Assembly: GCA_022545875.1 (NCBI GenBank) | Contig: JAKEIF010000059.1 | Coordinates: 1-20,934 of the forward strand | Reading direction: 5' to 3' | DNA: 20,934 bases | Origin: Nitrososphaera sp. | GTDB lineage: Archaea > Thermoproteota > Nitrososphaeria > Nitrososphaerales > Nitrososphaeraceae | Part shown: positions 1-7,135 of the stretch, piece after piece | How the letters are laid out: each line of letters opens with the position of its first letter | How positions within the stretch are numbered: position 1 is the first letter of the stretch | Notes under the pieces: model-generated | Databases searched by the model: none | Seen by the model: only the letters and a program-made list of their open reading frames with translations | Told to the model about the DNA's origin: nothing | Position numbers and translations under genes: made by a program

Positions 1-505
1 AGGTGGCAAGCTGCCTGTTTCCCTGCTTGTACATTTCCTTCAGCGCAGCCTGGACCTTTTCTTCAATGAGCGGACCATAGTTATCCATAGGGACGAGCAC
101 GTTGCCCAGCCTGTGTATGTCTTTTTCAAGCAGCATCATGTCGTCCATGCGAAAATCGCCAGAGTAGTACTTGTCATAACTCCTGGCAATATCATGGTCA
201 AGCGCGCCACACGTTGTGATTATGACGTCAAACATTTTGTTCTTTATCATGTCCCTGACGATGCCTCTTGCGCCTGTAGACATTAGTGCACCCACAAACG
301 ACAGGAATTTTGTGCAGTTCTTTTCGCCGGACATCTTTCTGAGGATATCAATGCCGTCGGCTAGGTTTCGAGACTCAAAGCCTCCTGAATCCGACATTCC
401 CTTCAGGATAGATTCGAGGTCAAAGCCACGAATGTCATAGTCCTTTACCGCGTTGCGCAACAGGTCGCTTCCGCCCTTTCCCGACTTTTTCTTTTTGCCG
501 GCCAT
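1..505 (-). CDS. dys: Deoxyhypusine synthase, canonical archaeal type (N-terminal part, runs off left edge)
   Basis: The enzyme transfers the aminobutyl group of spermidine to a lysine of translation factor aIF5A, the first step of hypusine formation, using NAD. The visible 168 residues start with a lysine-rich tail (MAGKKKKSGKGG) and continue with FDLESILKGM, a family-typical SFVGALMSTGARGIVRDMI segment and ITTCGALDHDIARSY, which matches the NAD-binding part of the family. The catalytic lysine region lies beyond the window edge, so activity cannot be judged. The ATG at 505 is chosen because a TATA-like box lies about 29 bases upstream on this strand. It is transcribed divergently from a second family member at 604. 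Family assignment is firm; the symbol follows common usage for archaeal deoxyhypusine synthase. Confidence 0.85.
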   Translation of the reverse strand, partial: MAGKKKKSGKGGSDLLRNAVKDYDIRGFDLESILKGMSDSGGFESRNLADGIDILRKMSGEKNCTKFLSFVGALMSTGARGIVRDMIKNKMFDVIITTCGALDHDIARSYDKYYSGDFRMDDMMLLEKDIHRLGNVLVPMDNYGPLIEEKVQAALKEMYKQGNRQLAT

Positions 506-525
506 GATGCAGCGTCTATTTGCCA

Positions 526-582
526 CGCGGTATAAATTGTCTTGGGCTTTGACATCAAAAAGTGCACTGAATTTTTAATAGC
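526..582. promoter_or_regulatory. Divergent promoter region between the two deoxyhypusine synthase genes
   Basis: On the minus strand an AATTTATA-type box (plus-strand 531-538) lies about 29 bases before the ATG at 505. On the plus strand TTTTTAATA (572-580) lies about 28 bases before the GTG at 604. These distances match archaeal TATA-box to start-site spacing, so both genes are probably transcribed with little or no leader. Inferred from sequence only. Confidence 0.5.
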
Positions 583-603
583 AAGTGCATTTTTACCAAG
601 GAG

Positions 604-1671
604 GTGGAAAGCAAGCATTCATTCACTGGCCGGAAAATCGATCCTCCCACGATTTCTCCAAACATGACAGCGCGGCAGCTAATCGAATTTTACGGCGCTA
701 CCGGTTACAATGCGAGGCGGCTGGCCGAAGCCGCCGAGATATTGCAGGACATGATCCAGACAGGTTCTACCGTATGCCTTACCCTGGCTGGCGCCATGAC
801 CCCAATTGGGCTTGGCAGGACTATTTCGTCAATGATGGAGGCAGGATTTGTGGACTGGGTCGTGGCTACAGGCGCAAACGCCTACCACGACCTGCACTTT
901 GCATATGACCTTCCCATCAGGCAGGGTCACTTTGACGTAGACGACGACGTGCTCTATGCAAAGCAAATAGTAAGGATATACGACGTTTACATCAAAGAGA
1001 CAGGGACTCTCCAGGCCCAGGACGTCATTGTCCAGAAAGACATGAAAAGGGCAAAAGAAATTCCCGCAAACGCTTCTACTGCCGACATTGCCTACGCGCT
1101 AGGCAAGGCAGCAAAGGAGAACGCAAAGTACCCCGAAAAGTCGTTTCTGGTAAAGGCGTACGAGTTGGGGGTTCCTGTATACATGCCTGCTATAGGCGAT
1201 TCTTCCATCGGCCTGAACATGCTCCCTCTTTTGCTTGAAGGCAAGGGTGCTTTTCCTAACGTCATACTCGATGTCGCCGAGTCTGCGGCGATTCTTTGGA
1301 AGAGCGGAAGGTCTGGTGGCCTCGAGCTCGGAGGCGGCGTGCCAAAGAACTTTTTCCAGCAGACTGGGCCGGCGCTCTACCAGATCTTGAAGATAAAGGA
1401 GGGAGGCCAGGACTATATCATCCAGCTAACGGATGCCAGGCCGGATACTGGCGGCCTCTCCGGCGCCACCCTCCAGGAGGGCAAGAGCTGGGGCAAAATC
1501 AGGACCTCGCACAAGGGCAACGTAATCGTGTACGGCGATTCGTCTGTGTATTTCCCCCTCCTATGTTCTTACGCGCTTTCTGTCTGCAGCCCGAGGAAAC
1601 AAAAGCGGATCTATGACAAAAAGGACGGCTGGGTAGAAGAAATGAAAAAGATGTACTTCAAGAACAAATAG
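604..1671 (+). CDS. Second deoxyhypusine synthase family protein
   Basis: A 355-residue complete member of the deoxyhypusine synthase family. Residues 21-50 (MTARQLIEFYGATGYNARRL and following) match the family's N-terminal helix. ATGANAYHDLHF (88-99) and DTGGLSGATL...SWGKI (281-299) match NAD-binding elements. LELGGGVPKN (240-249) carries the expected catalytic lysine, K248. The GTG at 604 fits leaderless transcription from the box at 572-580; AAGGAGG overlaps this GTG and so cannot act as its ribosome binding site, and ATG 664 is an alternative start. The gene ends exactly where the convergent gene at 1672 ends. With a canonical copy next door, this paralogue may modify aIF5A as well, or act as a deoxyhypusine/homospermidine synthase-like enzyme on another amine acceptor; sequence alone does not decide. 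Confidence 0.85.
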   Translation: MESKHSFTGRKIDPPTISPNMTARQLIEFYGATGYNARRLAEAAEILQDMIQTGSTVCLTLAGAMTPIGLGRTISSMMEAGFVDWVVATGANAYHDLHFAYDLPIRQGHFDVDDDVLYAKQIVRIYDVYIKETGTLQAQDVIVQKDMKRAKEIPANASTADIAYALGKAAKENAKYPEKSFLVKAYELGVPVYMPAIGDSSIGLNMLPLLLEGKGAFPNVILDVAESAAILWKSGRSGGLELGGGVPKNFFQQTGPALYQILKIKEGGQDYIIQLTDARPDTGGLSGATLQEGKSWGKIRTSHKGNVIVYGDSSVYFPLLCSYALSVCSPRKQKRIYDKKDGWVEEMKKMYFKNK

Positions 1672-2058
1672 CTATGCGAAAGTCTCTGTCTTTGGCGTCC
1701 AGCGCCCGGACTTTTTGACCATCGCTAGTTTTCCTACCAACATTCCTGACGAGTAGACTTTTGCATATTCCGTGCTGGCTCCAAACATTACGGAAAGAAG
1801 ATCCTGCTTCTCATGAAATCCAGACTCGATGGTCTTGATCCCAAGTTTGCCGCTGGCCTTTTTGACGATGTTTCGCGCTGAAGACCACTCGCCGTTCCAT
1901 GAAAAAAGTTGGAAGTTGCCGAATTTTATCGTACTCATGGAATGCCCTGCGAGTCTTGCTTCGAACTTTAGATTGTTCTTCTTGGCATATGCATTCATCC
2001 ATTCGATCGCCTTGTCGGCCTTGCCTTCCTCCAAACCGAAATTGTCCGCGCCTGCCAA
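1672..2058 (-). CDS. Conserved-looking hypothetical protein, 128 aa
   Basis: I do not recognise this protein. It is soluble, mildly basic, with no signal peptide or membrane segment. Visible features are a charged first helix (GLEEGKADKAIEWMNAYAKK), a beta-rich middle with FGNFQLFSWNGEW, and a basic C-terminus (KKSGRWTPKTETFA). The only in-frame start before an upstream stop is TTG at 2058. An AATAAATA box (plus-strand 2082-2089) lies about 28 bases upstream, consistent with a leaderless transcript. Its stop codon abuts the stop of the convergent deoxyhypusine synthase with no spacer. A competing ORF in another frame (ATG 2071 to 1811) has low-complexity Arg/Gly/Gln composition and looks like a shadow. 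Confidence 0.6.
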   Translation of the reverse strand: MAGADNFGLEEGKADKAIEWMNAYAKKNNLKFEARLAGHSMSTIKFGNFQLFSWNGEWSSARNIVKKASGKLGIKTIESGFHEKQDLLSVMFGASTEYAKVYSSGMLVGKLAMVKKSGRWTPKTETFA

Positions 2059-2102
2059 TAGCCTCCAGCACGTATGATGGCTATTTATTCAGATAGAAAC
2101 CT

Positions 2103-2302
2103 CATTTCCGGCAGTCGCTCTGTAACGCTGAGTCCGAAGGCGGGCCAAGATCCTTTCCCTGCGAAAAGCGCCGAAGGTTGTTCACGGCAAGCCTCCGCAC
2201 GAAGGCTGAGAACCAAGACTGACCAAGCCACGCCGCGAGATGGATCGCTACGCGCCTCAAGTATACGAGCTTGAGGGGTGCAAGCACAGAAATGTAATTT
2301 TT
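2103..2302 (+). ncRNA. Candidate structured RNA in a gene-free stretch (class unknown)
   Basis: The 324 bases between the genes at 2058 and 2383 contain no convincing ORF. About 2103-2280 is clearly more GC-rich than its AT-rich borders and holds several short inverted repeats: CCTCAAG/CTTGAGG at 2256-2277 (7 bp, 8-nt loop), AGCCT/AGGCT near 2190-2207, and GGCG/CGCC around 2139-2173. A T6 tract at 2297-2302 could be an archaeal terminator, and CTATTTATTC at 2081-2090 could be a TATA element in this direction. I could not match it to RNase P RNA (no GGAAA-type P4 core or matching CR-V), SRP RNA (no GGAAG loop with AGCA), 5S rRNA or tRNA. The ends are approximate; it could also be decayed coding DNA. 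Confidence 0.35.
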
Positions 2303-2350
2303 TGGTGCAATGGCAGGCAGTGCCTTAATTTTGCTACTTCACGCGCGACA

Positions 2351-2360
2351 CGTAAATATG
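2351..2360 (+). promoter_or_regulatory. TATA-like box for the thpR-cca-kinase operon
   Basis: CGTAAATATG is centred about 27 bases before the TTG start at 2383, the spacing expected for a leaderless archaeal transcript. No Shine-Dalgarno sequence precedes that start. Confidence 0.45.
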
Positions 2361-2382
2361 AAAGAGCCGGCTAGTCTGGCTG

Positions 2383-2937
2383 TTGCGGGCTTTTGTTGCA
2401 GTTGATGTATCTGCGATAGCTCCGATTGCCAAGGTGCAGAATGAAATTTCTGCCGCTGCCGGCTGGAGCCCAAGGGATGTAAAGCCGGTAGAGCAACAGA
2501 ATTTTCATTTTACTCTCATTTTTCTCGGCGAGATAACCGATTCAGATGTCCAGGCTGTTGAATCAAAATTGTCTGCGCTGCAATTTGACGTCTTTGACGT
2601 CGCGTATTCAGGCATCGGCGGATTTCCCACTCCTGATGCGGCAAGGATTGTCGGGGTGGGCGTAGACAAAGAAGGCTCGGAAAAACTGTCTGCCCTGGCA
2701 AGCCAGGCAGTATCTGCACTCGCCGAGCTAGGCTTCAAGCAGGACAAGCCATTTTCCCCGCACCTCACCATATTTAGAGTAAAAGCAAAGCATCCCGTCA
2801 ACATTGCAGGGCTGAGCGCAAAATACGGAGGCCCCATCGCAGCGGATCGAATCGACAAGGTTCATTTGAAGAAAAGCCAGCTTACGCCAGCGGGTCCGAT
2901 TTACTCTAACGTTTATACCGTAGACGCTAGGAAGTGA
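2383..2937 (+). CDS. thpR: RNA 2',3'-cyclic phosphodiesterase (ThpR/LigT, 2H family)
   Basis: This 2H phosphoesterase opens RNA 2',3'-cyclic phosphates to 2'-phosphates and can act in RNA end processing or ligation. The 184-residue length is normal. The N-terminus MRAFVAVDV matches the family's MRLFIAID-type beginning. Both HxTx active-site motifs are present: HFTL at 42-45 and HLTI at 127-130. The start is TTG 2383, positioned by the family N-terminus and by the TATA-like box at 2351-2360. Its TGA overlaps the GTG of cca by four bases, so the two are probably translationally coupled. Pairing of a cyclic-end-processing enzyme with a tRNA 3'-end nucleotidyltransferase suggests joint work on RNA 3' ends. 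Confidence 0.9.
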   Translation: MRAFVAVDVSAIAPIAKVQNEISAAAGWSPRDVKPVEQQNFHFTLIFLGEITDSDVQAVESKLSALQFDVFDVAYSGIGGFPTPDAARIVGVGVDKEGSEKLSALASQAVSALAELGFKQDKPFSPHLTIFRVKAKHPVNIAGLSAKYGGPIAADRIDKVHLKKSQLTPAGPIYSNVYTVDARK

Positions 2938-4310
2938 ACGCAAAGTTGCACGAACTAGGCGCCGTCATTTCTAAAGCCCTTCCACTTTGCGAGCCCAAGC
3001 CGGCCGAATCGAGCAGGATAACTGCTGCCGCAGAAAAGTGCAAGTCGCTAGTTGAAGATCAGACGAAAGGAATGCAGGAAGTCGTTGAGGTTATTTTCGG
3101 CGGGTCTTTTGCAAAAGGCACCTGGCTGCACAGAGATGCGGATGTTGACCTGTTCGTAAAGATTAGCCCGTCGGTGGACCTACAAGAATTTGAGAGGATG
3201 GGCAAAAGCATCGGTCTGCTCGCATTGAAAAAATACAGACCAAAACTGCGCTATTCTGACCACCCCTATGTAGAGGCGTCAGTGGACGGAGTGCGGGTAA
3301 ACGTTGTTCCATGCTATGACGTAGAGCAGGGCAAGTGGCAAAGTGCGGCCGACAGGTCGCCATTTCATACAGAATATATCATGCGCAATTTTGGCGCCGA
3401 GCAAAAGAGACAGACGCGGCTATTGAAGAGCTTTTTCAAATCAGCCGGGATTTACGGCGCAGAGATTTCTGTAGGCGGTTTTAGCGGATATGCGTCCGAG
3501 GTGCTCATATTAAAATACGGAAGCATTGAGGCAGTCCTGAGCGCCGCATCGGATCTGCGGCCACGACAGGTCATAGCAGTGAATGACCAGTTTGATCCCG
3601 ATATCGTAAAGGGGTTTTCAAGCCCGCTGATAATCATAGACCCGGTTGACAGCCGACGCAATCTTGGAACTGCAATTTCTCCGGAAAGCGTAGGCAAATT
3701 CGTGCTGGCCGCCCGGGCATTTCTTGCAAACCCGTCTATGCGATTTTTTGGCGCAAGGTCAAGATCCAGCCCTTCGACCAAAAAGATTCGTCAGAATATT
3801 TTGATAGTGGAATTCAGGCATGGCGACAAAAGCCCGGACATAATATGGGGGCAGCTTAAACGCACCCTAGCTGCAGTAGCAAAGCAGCTAGAGCTTGCGG
3901 ATTTTGAAGTGCTGCGAAGCTCGTGCATCAGTGACGAAAAGGGCGCTGCTGCCATGGCATATTTGCTGCAGTCACTCACGCTTGCAGCGTTTACGAAAAG
4001 AAAGGGGCCAGAAGTTTTCAGGAAGCAGGATTCATCAAGCTTTCTTTCGAATACAAAAAACAGGCCTCACGTGACATGGGTTGACTCTGAAATGCGAATA
4101 GTAATGCTAGTCGACAGGAAAGAAACTGATGCGATCCTGTACGTAAAGTCGCTTTTTGGCAAGCGGCTCACAAACAGCGGCATTTCTAAAGACCTGCTTG
4201 CGAGAAGGAGCATGCTCAGAATTTATAGAGGAAGCCAGAGAAGGATATCGGGACTGGCAAAGGAGGCTGTGGACGAGATTGTCTCAACAGAACACTACAT
4301 TCACCCGTGA
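2934..4310 (+). CDS. cca: CCA-adding enzyme (tRNA nucleotidyltransferase, archaeal class I)
   Basis: Adds or repairs the 3'-terminal CCA of tRNAs without a nucleic acid template. The 458 residues carry the class I nucleotidyltransferase signature GGSFAKGTWL (56-65) followed by DADVDLFV with metal-binding D70 and D72. DHPYVEAS, VVPCYDV, SAADRSPFH, GIYGAEISVGGFSGYASEVL and DPVDSRRN follow the archaeal family closely. At the place where the Archaeoglobus enzyme has its third catalytic carboxylate (GVEVDVVPCY), this protein reads GVRVNVVPCY, with N123. The GTG start overlaps the thpR stop. The gene is needed here because the tRNA-Pro at 14115 does not encode CCA. The 3' end overlaps the start of the kinase gene. 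Confidence 0.92.
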   Translation: MNAKLHELGAVISKALPLCEPKPAESSRITAAAEKCKSLVEDQTKGMQEVVEVIFGGSFAKGTWLHRDADVDLFVKISPSVDLQEFERMGKSIGLLALKKYRPKLRYSDHPYVEASVDGVRVNVVPCYDVEQGKWQSAADRSPFHTEYIMRNFGAEQKRQTRLLKSFFKSAGIYGAEISVGGFSGYASEVLILKYGSIEAVLSAASDLRPRQVIAVNDQFDPDIVKGFSSPLIIIDPVDSRRNLGTAISPESVGKFVLAARAFLANPSMRFFGARSRSSPSTKKIRQNILIVEFRHGDKSPDIIWGQLKRTLAAVAKQLELADFEVLRSSCISDEKGAAAMAYLLQSLTLAAFTKRKGPEVFRKQDSSSFLSNTKNRPHVTWVDSEMRIVMLVDRKETDAILYVKSLFGKRLTNSGISKDLLARRSMLRIYRGSQRRISGLAKEAVDEIVSTEHYIHP

Positions 4311-5043
4311 ATTCGACCTTAACTCTCCAGAGCTAGCCGTGCTGATATCGTACCCTCATTTTTCCGAAGCAGGTTATTCGCAACGGATCAGAGAGATGAA
4401 ATCCTTGGGCATTCAGGTCCTGATGATAGGCAATGGCAAGAGCACCATTGGCGGCCTTTCGATCTGCGGCAAGGGCTGCGTCGGACTTGTCTTGCGCGCC
4501 CGCAATCCGGAAGGACAAATCGCGCTCAAGATAAGGAGAGTCGATGCCGACAGGTCATCTATGGAAAGGGAGGCTGATTTCCACAGGATAGCAAACAGCG
4601 CAGGCGTAGGTCCACGATATCTAGGCCATACAGAAAATCTTATCATGATGGAATTTATGAGCGGCCAGAATATCATAGAATGGGTAAGGACTGCAAACCG
4701 GGAACAGTTTCGGAAGGTTGCCCGGTCCATACTTGACCAGTGTTTCTTGCTTGACAGAATAGGTCTTGATCACGGCGAGCTCAGCAGACTGGGACGCCAC
4801 GTAATAGTCTCCGACGAGGGGCAGCCCTGCATTATCGACTTTGAGAGCGCCAGCACGTCGCGCAAGACAATTAACGTGACATCTGCTGCTCAGTCGCTAT
4901 TTTTGCATGGAGTCGTTGCGGTGCACGCAAAAAAAATCTACGGTCAAGTCGACGCTGAAAGCGTTATTGCTTCGCTTAGGAAGTACAAAAGTCTCAGAAG
5001 CGAACAGAGCTATGACCAACTTGTCAGTCTGTTGGCGTTATAG
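4279..5043 (+). CDS. Predicted atypical Ser/Thr protein kinase (COG2112-like)
   Basis: A small kinase-fold protein resembling the archaeal COG2112 group. In 254-residue numbering there is a glycine loop GKGCVGLV (64-71), an invariant-lysine strand IALKIRR (K84), a helix-C glutamate candidate in EREADFHRIAN, a catalytic-loop variant LDHGEL (163-168) instead of HRD, and IIDFES (185-190) with DFE in place of DFG. The ORF is open upstream to ATG 4156, but that would overlap cca by 155 bases. I prefer TTG 4279, which has AAAGGAGG 12 bases upstream and matches the family's N-terminal extent. Substrate is unknown; operon membership with thpR and cca hints at an RNA-processing link. Loop variants like these occur in small archaeal kinases, so activity is plausible but unproven. 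Confidence 0.75.
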   Translation: MSQQNTTFTREFDLNSPELAVLISYPHFSEAGYSQRIREMKSLGIQVLMIGNGKSTIGGLSICGKGCVGLVLRARNPEGQIALKIRRVDADRSSMEREADFHRIANSAGVGPRYLGHTENLIMMEFMSGQNIIEWVRTANREQFRKVARSILDQCFLLDRIGLDHGELSRLGRHVIVSDEGQPCIIDFESASTSRKTINVTSAAQSLFLHGVVAVHAKKIYGQVDAESVIASLRKYKSLRSEQSYDQLVSLLAL

Positions 5044-5049
5044 TTTTTT
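5044..5049 (+). terminator. T-tract terminator after the kinase gene
   Basis: Six thymines immediately follow the kinase stop codon. Archaeal transcription commonly ends at such tracts without a hairpin. The next gene starts 27 bases further on, so the tract may instead form part of its promoter (TTTTTTA, about 28 bases before TTG 5076). Confidence 0.35.
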
Positions 5050-5075
5050 AGTCCGACAACTCTGCTTCAGTCTAG

Positions 5076-5714
5076 TTGACTAGAGCCACGCCACCTGTTT
5101 TTTCACCGGCAGACGCTCTGAAGCACTTGTCAGTCCAAGACCCCCGCCTGGGCATAATTATAAAATCGGTTGGCAAGTACAGCATCGAACTGAGGCCCCA
5201 ACCTTTTCGCTCACTAGTCGAAGCAATAATTTATCAGCAACTCGCGGGGCGCGCAGCTGACACGATATTTGGCAGGTTCCTAAAGATCTACCGCGGCAGG
5301 TTTCCTTCTCCGGCAAGGATCCTAGCCACAAGCGACCAGGAATTGCGGGCGGCAGGGTTATCCCGTCAGAAAATAGCATACATCAGAGACCTTGCCGGAC
5401 ACGTCGCAGACAGAAGTCTCAGGCTTGAAAAGCTCGCTTTGCTTGATGATGCCGAGATCGCAGAGCAGCTTGTCCAGGTCAAGGGCATCGGGAGGTGGAC
5501 GGCAGACATGTTCCTCATCTTTTGTCTTGGCAGGCCAGATGTCCTGCCTGTTGGAGACCTTGGCCTCAGGAGGGCCATAATGATAAACTACGGACTCTCC
5601 GAGCTCCCACTGGCGGCAAAAATCTTGGAGATCGCAAGCGCATGGAAGCCATATTCCAGCGTTGCCACATGGTACATGTGGAAGTCTCTTGAGAAATTCA
5701 AGGGAATAGGCTGA
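5076..5714 (+). CDS. DNA-3-methyladenine glycosylase II family protein (AlkA-type, HhH-GPD)
   Basis: Base-excision repair glycosylase that removes alkylated bases from DNA. The 212-residue protein has the HhH-GPD core: SLVEAIIYQQLAGRAADTI (46-64), the helix-hairpin-helix VKGIGRWTADMF (135-146), and VLPVGDLGLRRA (156-167) with catalytic aspartate D161. There are no C-terminal cysteines for an iron-sulfur cluster, which separates it from endonuclease III and MutY. The N-terminal AlkA subdomain is short, as in compact archaeal and yeast MAG-like forms. The start is TTG 5076 without a Shine-Dalgarno; the T-rich stretch at 5044-5050 could be its TATA element. It ends five bases before the convergent DUF6659-like gene. 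Confidence 0.88.
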   Translation: MTRATPPVFSPADALKHLSVQDPRLGIIIKSVGKYSIELRPQPFRSLVEAIIYQQLAGRAADTIFGRFLKIYRGRFPSPARILATSDQELRAAGLSRQKIAYIRDLAGHVADRSLRLEKLALLDDAEIAEQLVQVKGIGRWTADMFLIFCLGRPDVLPVGDLGLRRAIMINYGLSELPLAAKILEIASAWKPYSSVATWYMWKSLEKFKGIG

Positions 5715-5718
5715 CCGG

Positions 5719-6231
5719 CTACTTCATTTCCGCAATCAGGACCTTGACTGTATTGACATCGAGATCGAGTTGCTCGGCTATCAAGTCTTCTGCGATGCCA
5801 GAGTCGCGGAGGTTACGCAAAACCTCCTTCTTTTCTTCGTTGACAATATTGCCTGGAGGATACAGGGAAAGCTCCTGTTCGATAGACTTTACGTAATTCA
5901 ATATCTTGGCCAGCAGCTGCTCGCTGTCAGAAGCCGTCTCTGCAGAAACTGCCAGGACGTGATCCTTGACTGGGACGCTCAGCGCCTTGACCTTGTCATA
6001 GATATAGGTCACTGCTTTCAGGCTGCCAAGCTCATTGACAAACATCTTTCTCAAATCGACAATATAGGCCGACTGGGAAAGGCTGATTTCCGGGTTGCGG
6101 CCCTTCAGGTGTTCCTCGGTCCCTTCGCGCCAAAAGCTGGCGTAGAGGTGGCCGGATTTCTCCATTACGCCGGCAAACCTGATTTGCGGGTCAAGTGAGA
6201 GGATATTCTTCAAGAATTGTTCTGACTTCAT
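5719..6231 (-). CDS. DUF6659-like thaumarchaeal protein with a C-terminal helical extension
   Basis: The N-terminal two thirds resemble a family common in ammonia-oxidising archaea, with the pattern FLKNILSLDPQIRFAGVMEK at the start and LRKMFVNELG...AVTYIYDKVKALSVPV in the middle. The function of that family is not known; the fold may be profilin/roadblock-like. The last 40 residues (NEEKKEVLRNLRDSGIAEDLIAEQ and beyond) look like a small helix-turn-helix segment, ending in LDLDVNTVKVLIAEMK. The start is ATG 6231: a TATATT box at 6255-6261 lies 27 bases upstream of it, whereas ATG 6252 would be too close to the box, and the family N-terminus also fits 6231. It is soluble, with no signal peptide. 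Confidence 0.65.
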   Translation of the reverse strand: MKSEQFLKNILSLDPQIRFAGVMEKSGHLYASFWREGTEEHLKGRNPEISLSQSAYIVDLRKMFVNELGSLKAVTYIYDKVKALSVPVKDHVLAVSAETASDSEQLLAKILNYVKSIEQELSLYPPGNIVNEEKKEVLRNLRDSGIAEDLIAEQLDLDVNTVKVLIAEMK

Positions 6232-6253
6232 CCAAGCCCGTAGATCACGCATT

Positions 6254-6263
6254 AGAATATAGG
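6254..6263 (-). promoter_or_regulatory. TATA box for the DUF6659-like gene
   Basis: CCTATATTCT on the minus strand is centred 27 bases upstream of ATG 6231 and only about 6 bases from the alternative ATG 6252. This spacing decides the start in favour of 6231. Confidence 0.5.
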
Positions 6264-6297
6264 CTTTACGAAGACAATGAAAAGGGAAAAGAAGGGA

Positions 6298-7041
6298 CTA
6301 GCGGGACCTTTGGTTCGGATCCTTGATCCTGCCTCGTCCAGTCTTTCTCGGAGCGATGTTGCCCACTTTCCTTCCAGGCGGAGTAGTTCTTCCAACTGAG
6401 GACTGCCTGCCGATGTGCTGGTGCCTTCCTCCACCGTGAGGATGGTAGACTGCAGCCTGGGCGATACCCCTTACTGTAGGATATAGCCTTCCGTGCGCCT
6501 GCATGTATTTCGCCCTATTGCCTGCCTTGAGGAATGGCTTTTCCTTCCTGCCCGCTCCCGAAATGGTGCCAATCATTGCCCTGCACTTTGAGTTCAAAGT
6601 CAGGAACTTGCCGGATGGGAACTTTATCGTAACTCCTTCTGTACCGTGGGCAAAAACTACTGCAGCCGCGCCTGCGGACTTGATCAGCTTGCCTCCATCT
6701 CCAACGTTCTTTTCTATATTGCAAACGACTGTTCCATCAGGTACGGACTCGAGGGCCATGATATTGCCCCGAGTTGCGGCCGTGCCAGTCCCCGCCTCTA
6801 TGATGTTGCCGACTACGGTGCCCTCTGGAGCAGGAATGTATGAAAACTTGCCATCTTCGAAAAGTACCTTTGCAAGCGGGGCATCGCGCCCGCGCTCATG
6901 AACGATATCGACTACTTTACCCGTGTGACGGTCTTCCAGCTTGTAATTTGGATATTTTGCTGGGGCAATCTTGCCAACAATGATGGCTCGGAATTGCTTG
7001 CCTCCGCGGCCCCTTCTACGAACCAGTGTTCTCTTGCCCAT
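6298..7041 (-). CDS. rpl2: 50S ribosomal protein L2 (uL2)
   Basis: Large-subunit protein that binds 23S rRNA near the peptidyl transferase centre. The 247 residues are full length. MGKRTLVRRRGRGGKQFRA at the N-terminus, AGAAAVVFAHGTEGVTIKFP in the middle, and VYHPHGGGRHQHIG near residue 217, with the histidine-rich functionally important loop, are diagnostic for archaeal L2. The C-terminus is Arg/Lys-rich as expected. The neighbours are a DUF6659-like gene and a VOC protein rather than other ribosomal genes, so it stands outside an S10-type cluster in this window. A CTTAAAAT box (about 7079-7086) lies upstream and implies a leader of roughly 15 bases. Confidence 0.97.
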   Translation of the reverse strand: MGKRTLVRRRGRGGKQFRAIIVGKIAPAKYPNYKLEDRHTGKVVDIVHERGRDAPLAKVLFEDGKFSYIPAPEGTVVGNIIEAGTGTAATRGNIMALESVPDGTVVCNIEKNVGDGGKLIKSAGAAAVVFAHGTEGVTIKFPSGKFLTLNSKCRAMIGTISGAGRKEKPFLKAGNRAKYMQAHGRLYPTVRGIAQAAVYHPHGGGRHQHIGRQSSVGRTTPPGRKVGNIAPRKTGRGRIKDPNQRSR

Positions 7042-7135
7042 TTCTTTCTCGCCAGTTGAAAAAGCGAATTGATAGGTGATTTTAAGCTTGTGCTATTGAA
7101 TGTAGGCAGCTAGCTGTGGCATGTAGGGGTAAGAA

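Noticed and set aside
1811..2071. Minus-strand ORF of 86 codons overlapping the 1672-2058 gene
   Set aside because: Low-complexity Arg/Gly/Gln composition and complete overlap with a better frame; regarded as a shadow.
2103..2302. Identification of the GC-rich stretch as RNase P or SRP RNA
   Set aside because: The universally conserved P4 and CR-V elements of RNase P and the GGAAG loop/AGCA motif of SRP are not visible on either strand.
4156..4278. Upstream extension of the kinase to ATG 4156
   Set aside because: It would overlap cca by 155 bases, and a Shine-Dalgarno sequence points to TTG 4279.
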